In this document: positions 1-5,490 of the stretch, one piece after another
How the letters are laid out: each line of letters begins with the position of its first letter
Numbering within the stretch: the first letter of the stretch is position 1
NCBI GenBank assembly: GCA_029821415.1
Contig: JALGTJ010000076.1
Span: 1 to 5,490 of the forward strand
DNA length: 5,490 nt
Reading direction: 5' to 3'
From: Candidatus Zipacnadia bacterium
GTDB taxonomy: Bacteria; Armatimonadota; Zipacnadia; Zipacnadales; Zipacnadaceae
Notes under the pieces: model-generated
Database searches by the model: none
Told to the model about the DNA's origin: nothing
The model's input: the letters and a program-made list of their open reading frames with translations, nothing else
Made by a program: the position numbers and the translations under genes

Positions 1-26
1 CGGGCCACGCCATTTTTGCCCTTGAT

Positions 27-749
27 ATGATACCAATACGCGACAACATCAAGTCGGCCCATTACCCCATCGTCAACACCGCGTTGATTGCCGCCTGCGT
101 AGTGGTCTTTGCCTACCAGATAATCCAGCCGACGGCCATCGAGGCCTACGCCTTCCGACCGGCTTATCTTGCCTCCCTGACGACTATTCGGGAGCTGGGC
201 TATGTTGGGGCCGGCGGCAGCCTGCTGCTGTCAATGTTTATGCACGGTGGCTTGCTGCACATTGGCCTAAATATGCTCTTCCTGTGGGTATTCGGCGACA
301 ACGTGGAGGATCGCATGGGGCACCTGCGCTACCTGGTTTTCTACCTGACGTGCGGGGTCTTGGCGACTCTTGCCCACAGCGCCATTTCCATCCTGGGGGC
401 GCTTCCCTCTGGCGGAGAGAGCCTGCAGATACCGCTGGTGGGAGCAAGTGGAGCAATTGCCGGTGTGCTGGGGGCCTACTACAAACTGTTTCGCCACGCC
501 TCGGTACGCGCGTTGGTATTCCTATTCTTCCTGTACACGTTGGTGGACCTTCCCGCCAGCCTCTTTATCATCATATGGTTTGCCCTGCAGCTTCTTCAGG
601 GCGTCGGCTCGCTGGGCCAAGTCGGGGGCGGGGTAGCTTTCTGGGCCCACATCGGGGGATTCGTGGCCGGGATATTACTGGTGAGGTTGTTCGCGCCGCA
701 GCGGCGGTCGCCCGGCAAGCCCCGCATCGTGCATATGCGCCTGGAGTGA
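27..749 (+). CDS. Rhomboid family intramembrane serine protease
   Basis: A polytopic membrane protease expected to cleave transmembrane helices of other membrane proteins within the bilayer; its substrate cannot be told from sequence. The 240-residue protein starts MIPIRDNIKS, a typical opening for this bacterial rhomboid subgroup, which supports the ATG at 27 although no good Shine-Dalgarno is visible. The family signatures are all present: the HGGLLHIGLNM motif (residues 73-83, with H78 and N82 as oxyanion-type residues), the nucleophile motif GASGAI (S141), and the catalytic histidine in AHIGGFVAG (H208). About six hydrophobic segments can be seen (roughly 15-33, 74-90, 102-124, 138-152, 165-193, 203-222), with a short basic C-terminal tail. 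The length is normal for a minimal six-helix rhomboid, and the catalytic dyad is intact, so an active enzyme is likely. It converges on the glycosyltransferase gene, leaving 22 bases between the two stops. Confidence 0.95.
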   Translation: MIPIRDNIKSAHYPIVNTALIAACVVVFAYQIIQPTAIEAYAFRPAYLASLTTIRELGYVGAGGSLLLSMFMHGGLLHIGLNMLFLWVFGDNVEDRMGHLRYLVFYLTCGVLATLAHSAISILGALPSGGESLQIPLVGASGAIAGVLGAYYKLFRHASVRALVFLFFLYTLVDLPASLFIIIWFALQLLQGVGSLGQVGGGVAFWAHIGGFVAGILLVRLFAPQRRSPGKPRIVHMRLE

Positions 750-771
750 GCAAGACACCTCGCATCGGCCG

Positions 772-1710
772 CTACTGACTACTTGCCCCCCCACCAGTGC
801 TCGCAAACAGCCGCCGCACCAGCCACTGCCCCATCAGTACGGCCGCGCGCAGCCAGACTCCCAGCCAGATGAGCCAGCGACTGCCCAGCCACCGGCTCCA
901 GTGCTTGCTGTAAAGACGATACATACTCTGATGAGTATGCACGAGGGTACTCAGCTCCGCCTGCTGGGCACTGCGGCCGACGGTATGAATAATCTGGGGG
1001 TGAGGCGTATAGACAACCTCCCAGTTGGCCCGGTGGGCACGTAGACAGAAGTCCACATCCTCCGAGCCCCAGAAAAAGCCCGCGTCAAGCAAGCCAATGT
1101 CGTCAATCAGCTCCCGGCGGATCAACATCGCCGCGCCGGAAACCCAGTCTACCTGGCGAACTTGTCCGTGATCCCAGTCACTCATCAGATAGTAGCTCAC
1201 GCTTTTTGCCCCCGGGACCAGCGGCTCCAGAAAAGTGCCCCGGAAGATTGCCGCTGAGACCGTCGGAAACCGGCGGCAGGAATACTGCAGGCTGCCGTCG
1301 GGGTAGATCAACTTCGGGCCAATTACGCCGGCTTCGGGGTGCTCGTCAGCGAAGCGGAGCAGCTCATCCAATCCGCCTTCAGGGACAACTGTATCAGGAT
1401 TGAGCAGAAAACAGTACCGGCCACCACTGGCCGCAATCGCCTGGTTGCAGGCCGCAGCAAAACCTCGGTTTTCTGCGTTGGCAATTAGCCTAACTTGGGG
1501 GAATTCATCGGACAGTCTGGCGGCTGTACCGTCGCTGGAGTTGTTATCCACCACAATAACTTCAAAACTTGCCTGATGACTGCCGGCGAATAGCGAAACC
1601 AGGCAAGTATGCAAGTCCTCCCACACATTCCAACTGACAATGCACACACTGATGTCAATCGGCGGTATCTGGCTCACCACCGTCGGGCTTAGCCGGCTGG
1701 GCTTCCCCAA
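772..1710 (-). CDS. Glycosyltransferase family 2 (WbbL/rhamnosyltransferase-like)
   Basis: Predicted inverting GT-A glycosyltransferase that transfers a sugar from a nucleotide donor to a cell-surface polysaccharide or lipid-linked acceptor at the cytoplasmic face of the membrane. In the 312-residue reading, the core starts DISVCIVSWN (19-28), followed by VIVVDNNSSDGT (51-62), ENRGFAAACNQAI (80-92), the metal/nucleotide-binding stretch LLNPDTVVP (102-110, NPD in place of DXD), VDWVSGAAMLIRRE (187-200) and the acceptor/catalytic GSEDVDFCLR (215-224). These match the WbbL-like branch often called rhamnosyltransferase; the actual sugar is unknown. A hydrophobic/amphipathic C-terminal region (about 275-302) suggests membrane attachment. 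The start is uncertain: the codon at 1710 is TTG, and two consecutive GTG codons at 1680 and 1677 are alternatives still upstream of the core. None has a clear ribosome-binding site. The gene overlaps the end of the Trm112-like gene, so translational coupling is likely. It is the last gene of the minus-strand cluster. Confidence 0.92.
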   Translation of the reverse strand: MGKPSRLSPTVVSQIPPIDISVCIVSWNVWEDLHTCLVSLFAGSHQASFEVIVVDNNSSDGTAARLSDEFPQVRLIANAENRGFAAACNQAIAASGGRYCFLLNPDTVVPEGGLDELLRFADEHPEAGVIGPKLIYPDGSLQYSCRRFPTVSAAIFRGTFLEPLVPGAKSVSYYLMSDWDHGQVRQVDWVSGAAMLIRRELIDDIGLLDAGFFWGSEDVDFCLRAHRANWEVVYTPHPQIIHTVGRSAQQAELSTLVHTHQSMYRLYSKHWSRWLGSRWLIWLGVWLRAAVLMGQWLVRRLFASTGGGASSQ

Positions 1711-1846
1711 CCAGCATAATGGGGATGCCGTCTCTTATCGGATAGCGCAGCCCACACTGTTGGCAGACAATCCACTCTTCCTGCAACTCCACCGGCCCCT
1801 TACATGCGGGGCAAGCCAGTATCTCCAAAAGCTCCTCGTCAATCAC
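1655..1846 (-). CDS. Trm112-like small zinc-binding protein
   Basis: A 63-residue protein of the Trm112/YcaR type. Two CxxC knuckles (ACPAC, C12 and C15; VCQQC, C28 and C31) should bind one zinc ion, and they are followed by the family hallmark YPIRDGIPIML (35-45). The start is set at the GTG at 1846, because AAGGAGG lies six bases upstream and the product then begins with the usual IDEELLEILACP. An upstream in-frame reading adding 11 residues would place the ribosome-binding site inside the gene. In eukaryotes and archaea, Trm112 is an activating partner of several methyltransferases; the role of the short bacterial versions is poorly known, and they commonly sit beside envelope-biosynthesis genes. 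Here it follows the SPFH gene by 58 bases and overlaps the glycosyltransferase. The tail after residue 47 (rich in P, D, E and G) is probably disordered. Confidence 0.9.
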   Translation of the reverse strand: MIDEELLEILACPACKGPVELQEEWIVCQQCGLRYPIRDGIPIMLVGEAQPAKPDGGEPDTAD

Positions 1847-1852
1847 GGTTGT

Positions 1853-1859
1853 CCTCCTT
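1853..1859 (-). promoter_or_regulatory. Ribosome-binding site of the Trm112-like gene
   Basis: The minus strand reads AAGGAGG, six bases before a GTG codon at 1846-1844. This near-perfect Shine-Dalgarno decides the start in favour of GTG over an upstream in-frame start at 1879 with no such site. Confidence 0.8.
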
Positions 1860-1904
1860 GCAGAAAATATAGCTACCACTGGCTACGCGCCTGGCCGGGC
1901 AGAC

Positions 1905-3038
1905 CTACTCCTCTTCGCTACTCTCTTCCTCTTCTTCCGGCTGTCCAGAAGAGCTTTGCTGCTGTTGCGGCTGCGGGGCAGCACCCACCGCCTGCCCGCA
2001 CTCGGAGCAGAACTTCGCGCCCGCAGCAAGCTGCGCCCCACAATTGGCGCAATAGCCAGCACTCAGCGCCTGGCCGCACTGGGGGCAGAACTTGGCGCCG
2101 ACTGGTGTCGGCGTCTGGCAGTTAGGACACACCGCTCCCGCTGCCGCGACGGCTGCGGCTGGCTGGCCGGGTTGCCCACCCTGAATGGCGCCGCCCAGAG
2201 CTGAGACCATCGCCGCTCCCATCCCTACACCGGCACCCAACCCGGCACCGGCTGCGGCGGGGCCGCCGGCTGCACCACCGGCACCGGCTTGCGGCATCTC
2301 GCGAATGGCGCGGGCCGTCTCAAACTGCAGGAATCGGCCCATGTCACCCACCGCCTCCATTCCGCCTCGCTCGTCAATCATCGCGGCAAGTTCGTCGGGC
2401 GGAATGATGGCACTGATCACAAAATCAATCAGCTCGCCGCCATAGCGGTTGAAGTCCTCGCCAAGTCGGGAACGAACCGCCACGGACAGCTCTTCGTACA
2501 TCTCAGGCAGATCCAGCAGCGTATCAACCTGCTCACCGAGCGTATCATTGAAGCGCGAAACTATGAAGTCGCGCAGCCAGTCCTGAATTTGGGGCGTGGT
2601 GTACTGGTGCTCGGTGCCCACCACCATATTCACGAAGAGCTGGGGATCGCTAATGCGCATTGTGTACAGGCCGTGAGCACGCAGCCGGACCATAGCGAAC
2701 TCAGAGTCGCGAAACGCTACCGGCTGGGGGGTCCCCCACTTCATATCAGTGAAGGTGCGCATGTTCACGAAGTAGACCTCAGCCTGAAACGGTGTGGTGC
2801 CCTCGAAGGGCACGTTAATCGCATCCTGCACAAAGGGCAGATTCAGGGCAGTGAGGGTATGGCGGCCCGGCCCAAAAACGTCAAGCGCCTGGCCGTCGCG
2901 GAAGAATACCGCCGCCTGGCTTTCGCGCACAGTCAACTGCGCACCCAGGCTTATATTGCCCGGCCCCTCTTCGGGCACGCGGTGGACAATCTCCTCACCG
3001 GTAACATCACGCCATTCAATTACTTGTATGCCACGCAT
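1905..3038 (-). CDS. SPFH (band 7-like) protein with double zinc ribbon, YdjI-like
   Basis: A 377-residue soluble SPFH-domain protein of the type often annotated 'virion core protein/YdjI-like'. The SPFH part spans about residues 1-245. It opens with MRGIQVIEWRD, contains VFFRDGQALDVFGPGRHTL (44-62) and the strand-rich YFVNMRTFTDMKWGTP (89-104), and continues through a helical region ending near FLQFETARAIREMP. No N-terminal transmembrane helix is seen, unlike flotillin or stomatin, so membrane contact would be peripheral or through partners. A Gly/Ala-rich linker (about 251-302) leads to two CxxC...CxxC zinc ribbons (C304, C307, C318, C321; C330, C333, C344, C347), then a Gln/Ser stretch and an acidic tail. 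The ATG has GGAGG nine bases upstream. In B. subtilis, YdjI acts with YdjG/YdjH and the PspA-family protein in membrane protection; a similar role here is inference. The preceding gene, 47 bases upstream, encodes a helical protein and is probably co-transcribed. Confidence 0.9.
   Translation of the reverse strand: MRGIQVIEWRDVTGEEIVHRVPEEGPGNISLGAQLTVRESQAAVFFRDGQALDVFGPGRHTLTALNLPFVQDAINVPFEGTTPFQAEVYFVNMRTFTDMKWGTPQPVAFRDSEFAMVRLRAHGLYTMRISDPQLFVNMVVGTEHQYTTPQIQDWLRDFIVSRFNDTLGEQVDTLLDLPEMYEELSVAVRSRLGEDFNRYGGELIDFVISAIIPPDELAAMIDERGGMEAVGDMGRFLQFETARAIREMPQAGAGGAAGGPAAAGAGLGAGVGMGAAMVSALGGAIQGGQPGQPAAAVAAAGAVCPNCQTPTPVGAKFCPQCGQALSAGYCANCGAQLAAGAKFCSECGQAVGAAPQPQQQQSSSGQPEEEEESSEEE
1992..2099 (-). 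repeat. Tandem zinc-ribbon repeat within the SPFH gene (26 codons, two copies)
   Basis: The stretches 1992-2021 and 2070-2099 agree at 26 of 30 bases and are 78 bases apart. They encode the matching segments GAKFCPQCGQ and GAKFCSECGQ, with C318 and C344 exactly 26 residues apart. The two zinc ribbons therefore look like an internal duplication still recognisable at the DNA level. It is a coding repeat, not a mobile element. Confidence 0.75.
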
Positions 3039-3085
3039 TTCAGCTTGCCTCCATCCTCAGAGATGCCGGTGCTGTGCCGGGGTGA

Positions 3086-3607
3086 TTATTCCGGAATAAG
3101 TCGGGCAGTAACCTCCCCGCGCTTTTCAATCGCCTCAGCAAGGTAGTCTATCTGCGCAAGCGCCTCGGATATGCGCTCGGCGACGTTCTCATCGCTGGCT
3201 TCCGCCAGGCTCTGGATAGCCCCGCCGACCTCCACGATCTGCTCACGCAGCCCCAGGTCATAATCGTACAGCGAGTTAAGCTCTGATTGTTGGATCTTGG
3301 CCGCGTCGAACCAGCCCGTATAACCGTAGTCGGTAAAACGTAGCTTGTCCCGACTCTCACCCAGTCGGCGGCGGACCCGATCCAGGTCATCAAGCTTTGC
3401 CAGATCCTCCTCGCGAGCCCATCGGTTGAGAAACTCGTCCATATCCTCCCGAATGTCGTCGAGCATGCCCACCAGGTATTCGCGCACCATCTGGTCAGCC
3501 TTGCGGCGAATCTGGCGCTCCCGGTAGCCGGCAAAGCCCGGGATGTAAGACATCAACTTCTGCAACGAACCTTCATCCTCGGTTATCCGCTTGCGCAGAT
3601 CAGACAT
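3086..3607 (-). CDS. Conserved helical/coiled-coil protein of unknown function, SPFH-linked
   Basis: A 173-residue cytoplasmic protein with no signal peptide, transmembrane helix or cysteine, and no named domain that I recognise. It opens MSDLRKRITEDEGSLQKLMSYIPGFAGYRER (1-31), followed by a long charged helical region (about 32-90, rich in R, D, E and L, with heptad-like spacing). A central aromatic segment follows (FTDYGYTGWFDAAKIQQSELNSLYDYDLGL, 91-120), and a second helical region ends at about 168. The pattern helix, Tyr/Trp-rich link, helix suggests a helical bundle or coiled-coil oligomer. The start ATG at 3607 is well supported by GGAGG seven bases upstream. It lies 47 bases before the SPFH gene on the same strand and is the first gene of the cluster. 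From memory, similar short proteins occur beside YdjI-like SPFH genes in other bacteria. A scaffold or partner role, in place of or alongside a PspA-type protein, is inference only. Confidence 0.85.
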   Translation of the reverse strand: MSDLRKRITEDEGSLQKLMSYIPGFAGYRERQIRRKADQMVREYLVGMLDDIREDMDEFLNRWAREEDLAKLDDLDRVRRRLGESRDKLRFTDYGYTGWFDAAKIQQSELNSLYDYDLGLREQIVEVGGAIQSLAEASDENVAERISEALAQIDYLAEAIEKRGEVTARLIPE

Positions 3608-3628
3608 AATATCTCCTCCCGAAAACAG

Positions 3629-3637
3629 ATTCTACCA
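3629..3637 (-). promoter_or_regulatory. Candidate extended -10 promoter for the helical protein/SPFH/Trm112/GT operon
   Basis: The minus strand reads TGGTAGAAT: an extended -10 (TGn) followed by TAGAAT, five of six matches to TATAAT. It lies about 22 bases before the ATG at 3607 and would give a leader of roughly 15 bases that just includes the ribosome-binding site. No convincing -35 box is seen at the normal distance, which is tolerable for extended -10 promoters. This is the only gap of useful size before the four-gene cluster. Confidence 0.4.
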
Positions 3638-3740
3638 CAACCATGCCTGCTAATACCATATTTCGCCGTCAGGGGCCGTTTTCCTGCACACCTGTGAGTT
3701 CCACATTCGCCTCCGCTCAAAGTGCTACCCATTGACGCCC

Positions 3741-4877
3741 TCAGCGGTGGACAGCCTCCATCAGCCGGCGGCCGGCGGCGACATCGGCCACTTCTGCCAC
3801 AAATTGCATCCCCGTGGGGAACTGCTGGCGATATTGACCGCTGAGAATATCCTTTTCAGGGTACGGAACGCGCATGAAGCAGATCTTGCGCTTTTGAGCT
3901 TGCCTGTACCATTCCTCTAGGTCGTTCATTTCGGGTTGGCCCAGGTCCAAGGTGGTCAACCCCTGAGTAGCCAGCAGCTCATCACGGGAATGATCGGCAC
4001 TACCACAGAAGTGGATCGCTCCGGGGCCGCAGGCCGCGAATATCTGCTCATCGTGGGGGCGGACGAACTCCTCGTAGGCCGGCGGCGAGACCATAATCGG
4101 AGTGTCATTTTTGAGGATGAGATTACCCCGCAGCACTCCCCAATGTACCACTATGCAATCTTCCCCGATATCCTCGGTGGTATGCAGCCTGACTTCGGCC
4201 AGATAGGCAGCGTAGGTCTGAGCAACCAGATCAAGCGCCTCGTGGACCAATTCCGGCTCATCGTACAACCCCATAAACAGATCCTTACCCCACAGCAGGT
4301 GGAGATTATCAAAGGTTCCTTGCAGGTCGGGTTGGGTGACGTGAATTGCCTGGCGAGCCCGGGGATAGTCAGCCAATTTCTCTCGGTAGAAGTCCATCGT
4401 CTGCATGACCCGCCCCCCAAGTCCGCCGTGCAGATCTGGTATCCCCCTATCCAGAGCGGCTACTACGGCCTCCCGTCCAATGGGCCTTACCCAAGGCATA
4501 CTGCCGTCTCTGACAACAACTTCTGCGCCGAACAGGGAGGCGATAATGGTCACTCCATAGTTGGCACGAATCTGCAGAGGAAAGTCATCTCCTGTCTCCA
4601 ATGAGCTAACGACACTCGCCGCGTTAGCCTTGTCGTGACAGAACGGCCGCACCAACTCATTGACCATCATCTTGACCCGATCATGGAAACCCTCGGCATA
4701 AGGGAAATAGGGGAACTGCGGGCTGGGGTCGCAACCCACTGATACAGGTGGACGATCTACCGGACGATAATGGACGACATCACGGTGGCGCTTTTCAACT
4801 TGCCGGACATGCTCAATATCAATATGTTCCTCAATCCATTCCAGTATCTGGTCCAACACCGCTTCTGGTTCTGCCAT
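3741..4877 (-). CDS. Uroporphyrinogen decarboxylase (URO-D) superfamily protein, probably methyltransferase-like
   Basis: A 378-residue protein with the TIM-barrel URO-D-superfamily layout. It has an N-terminal helical stretch, then VEKRHRDVVHYRPVDRPPVSVGCDPSP (27-53, equivalent to the family's 'DRxPv' opening), a central IHVTQPDLQGTFDNLHLLWGKDLFMGLYDEPELVHEALD (178-216), and IMVSPPAYEEFVRPHDEQIF (261-280). The segment IHFCGSADH (288-296) carries an HxC pair (H289, C291). In the corrinoid methyltransferases MtaA/MtbA, such an HxC plus a later Cys binds the zinc that activates the thiol acceptor; C333 is the only later cysteine here. True HemE lacks this motif, so heme synthesis is unlikely. 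The substrate is unknown, and no corrinoid protein gene is adjacent. The ATG at 4877 is chosen because AAAGGAG lies nine bases upstream; an in-frame GTG at 4883 is only three bases from that site. It stands alone, with gaps on both sides. Confidence 0.85.
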   Translation of the reverse strand: MAEPEAVLDQILEWIEEHIDIEHVRQVEKRHRDVVHYRPVDRPPVSVGCDPSPQFPYFPYAEGFHDRVKMMVNELVRPFCHDKANAASVVSSLETGDDFPLQIRANYGVTIIASLFGAEVVVRDGSMPWVRPIGREAVVAALDRGIPDLHGGLGGRVMQTMDFYREKLADYPRARQAIHVTQPDLQGTFDNLHLLWGKDLFMGLYDEPELVHEALDLVAQTYAAYLAEVRLHTTEDIGEDCIVVHWGVLRGNLILKNDTPIMVSPPAYEEFVRPHDEQIFAACGPGAIHFCGSADHSRDELLATQGLTTLDLGQPEMNDLEEWYRQAQKRKICFMRVPYPEKDILSGQYRQQFPTGMQFVAEVADVAAGRRLMEAVHR

Positions 4878-4886
4878 AGACACGAA

Positions 4887-4893
4887 CTCCTTT
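4887..4893 (-). promoter_or_regulatory. Ribosome-binding site of the URO-D-like gene
   Basis: The minus strand reads AAAGGAG, nine bases before the ATG at 4877 but only three before an in-frame GTG at 4883. The spacing favours ATG as the start. Confidence 0.65.
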
Positions 4894-4937
4894 CTGACCT
4901 GCTAGCCTGAACAAGAACGCTATGCCACACTGATGCT

Positions 4938-4967
4938 ATGTTAGAGGCGGCAGTTCCTCATAGTCAA
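4938..4967 (-). promoter_or_regulatory. Candidate sigma70-type promoter for the URO-D-like gene
   Basis: On the minus strand, TTGACT (4967-4962, five of six matches to TTGACA) is followed after 18 bases by TAACAT (4943-4938, four of six matches to TATAAT). This would start transcription about 50-55 bases before the ATG at 4877. It sits in the 208-base gap 4878-5085, which otherwise shows no gene, no convincing terminator hairpin with a U-run, and no riboswitch that I recognise. Confidence 0.4.
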
Positions 4968-5085
4968 TTGTGTGTTGTTCGATCTTGACGATACATCACA
5001 GCCACACACAGCCGCTGCCAAGGTCGAACCAAAGTATTGTTGCCCATGGTCCATTGCTGGCTGCCTATTCAACCATGTGCTCAGT

Positions 5086-5490
5086 TTACCTGTAACGGAG
5101 ACGTATGTATATCTCGGTTTCGCCGATTCTTCTGGCCAACCCATAGCCCGACTCTCCCAGCAACTGACGATAGCGAACCTTGGACGGACGATTGACCCAG
5201 TTACCCAGAACGACCACACGCGTGGTGCCCGCTTGCAGGTGCGCCTCTATCTCCGGCTCAGATATGATACGGTACCGATCCAATTGCTGAGAAGTCAGAC
5301 GGTTCGCCACTCCTATGCCGAAGTGATTCTCCATTTTCGGAAATATCGAAGCGTCCGACTCCAGCAGGTAGCCCGGCCACCAGGTCATGACCGGCTCGCC
5401 CGGGTCGGTGCAGGCATTAATCTGCGCGGCAATGATCCGGTTACTTTTAATGTCCCACTCCCCTCCCCCCTCGCCGGTCAGCGGATCCGG
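5086..5490 (-). CDS. ArnT/PMT-like membrane glycosyltransferase, C-terminal part (cut by window edge)
   Basis: The frame is open from the right edge to a TAA at 5086 and gives the last 134 residues of a longer protein; the internal ATG at 5388 is not the true start. Counted from the edge, residues 17-66 read NRIIAAQINACTDPGEPVMTWWPGYLLESDASIFPKMENHFGIGVANRLT. This closely fits the soluble C-terminal domain of polytopic lipid-linked sugar transferases (ArnT/PMT-like, GT39/GT83), where 'iaayi...tpPgdpVltw.p.ya..s.r..fPgmEnhf' is the usual pattern. It is followed by LTSQQLDRYRIISEPEIEAHLQAGTTRVVVLGNW and a final strand, ETEIYIRLRYR, matching the family's C-terminal end. The catalytic N-terminal part with its membrane helices should lie beyond 5490 on the minus strand. 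These enzymes move a sugar from a polyprenyl-phosphate carrier to an envelope lipid or protein; the substrate here is unknown. No broken codons are seen, so this is edge truncation, not a pseudogene. Confidence 0.75.
   Translation of the reverse strand, partial: PDPLTGEGGGEWDIKSNRIIAAQINACTDPGEPVMTWWPGYLLESDASIFPKMENHFGIGVANRLTSQQLDRYRIISEPEIEAHLQAGTTRVVVLGNWVNRPSKVRYRQLLGESGYGLARRIGETEIYIRLRYR

Noticed and set aside
284..778. A 164-codon plus-strand frame within the rhomboid gene
   Set aside because: It is out of frame with an intact rhomboid whose catalytic motifs are all present. The Arg/Gly/Pro-rich composition is typical of a GC-rich shadow frame.
2289..3146. A 285-codon open frame on the plus strand opposite the SPFH gene
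   Set aside because: It lies almost wholly antisense to a gene with clear family homology and a good ribosome-binding site. Its translation shows no recognisable domain, and it has no start signal.
3688..3697. Short inverted repeat CACACCTGTG in the gap after the URO-D-like gene
   Set aside because: Only four base pairs flank a two-base centre. There is no T-run, and it is too short to call a terminator or operator.
3936..4604. A 222-codon open frame on the plus strand opposite the URO-D-like gene
   Set aside because: It is a mirror of the URO-D-superfamily coding frame, with no ribosome-binding site and no protein-like motif.
4991..5020. Imperfect CACAGCCA/CACAGCCG repetition in the intergenic region
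   Set aside because: It is two short CA/GC-rich copies only, with no regular spacing or palindrome, and is consistent with chance.
4941..5219. A 92-codon minus-strand frame spanning the gap beside the ArnT/PMT-like gene
   Set aside because: More than half of it overlaps that gene in another frame, it lacks a ribosome-binding site, and its end covers the candidate promoter of the URO-D-like gene.

Overview
The window comes from a moderately GC-rich, free-living bacterium. The genes are closely packed, ribosome-binding sites are of the GGAGG type, and starts are mixed ATG/GTG (one possibly TTG). The protein set is a rhomboid protease, a WbbL-type family-2 glycosyltransferase, a Trm112-like zinc protein, an SPFH/zinc-ribbon protein, a URO-D-superfamily protein and an ArnT/PMT-like glycosyltransferase. 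This is the type of gene mix found in Chloroflexota, Armatimonadota or related deep-branching environmental phyla, but nothing here fixes the phylum. No tRNA, rRNA, CRISPR array, transposase or phage gene was seen.

Layout: (1) 27-749, plus strand: a complete rhomboid intramembrane serine protease. It is the only plus-strand gene, and its start overlaps a stop codon that could end a gene lying left of the window. (2) 772-3607, minus strand: a probable four-gene operon. In order of transcription it holds an unnamed helical/coiled-coil protein (3607-3086), a soluble SPFH-domain protein with two C-terminal zinc ribbons (3038-1905), a small Trm112-like zinc protein (1846-1655) and a glycosyltransferase (about 1680-1710 down to 772). 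Gaps are 47 and 58 bases, and the last two genes overlap. The operon converges on the rhomboid gene with only 22 bases between the stops. (3) 3608-3740: a short intergenic stretch with a candidate extended -10 promoter for that operon. (4) 3741-4877, minus: a URO-D-superfamily protein, likely a methyltransferase-type member and not the heme enzyme. (5) 4878-5085: an intergenic stretch with a candidate sigma70 promoter for the URO-D-like gene. (6) 5086-5490, minus: the C-terminal part of a membrane glycosyltransferase cut by the right edge.

Functionally, two themes can be read. One is envelope glycosylation: the family-2 transferase and the ArnT/PMT-like transferase. The other is envelope or membrane maintenance: rhomboid protease, SPFH protein and its helical neighbour. 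The SPFH protein resembles Bacillus subtilis YdjI, which belongs to a PspA-linked membrane-stress locus, but no PspA, YdjG or YdjH homologue lies in this window. The least-described element is the pair of unnamed helical protein plus SPFH/zinc-ribbon protein. I found no clear evidence of a wholly new system.
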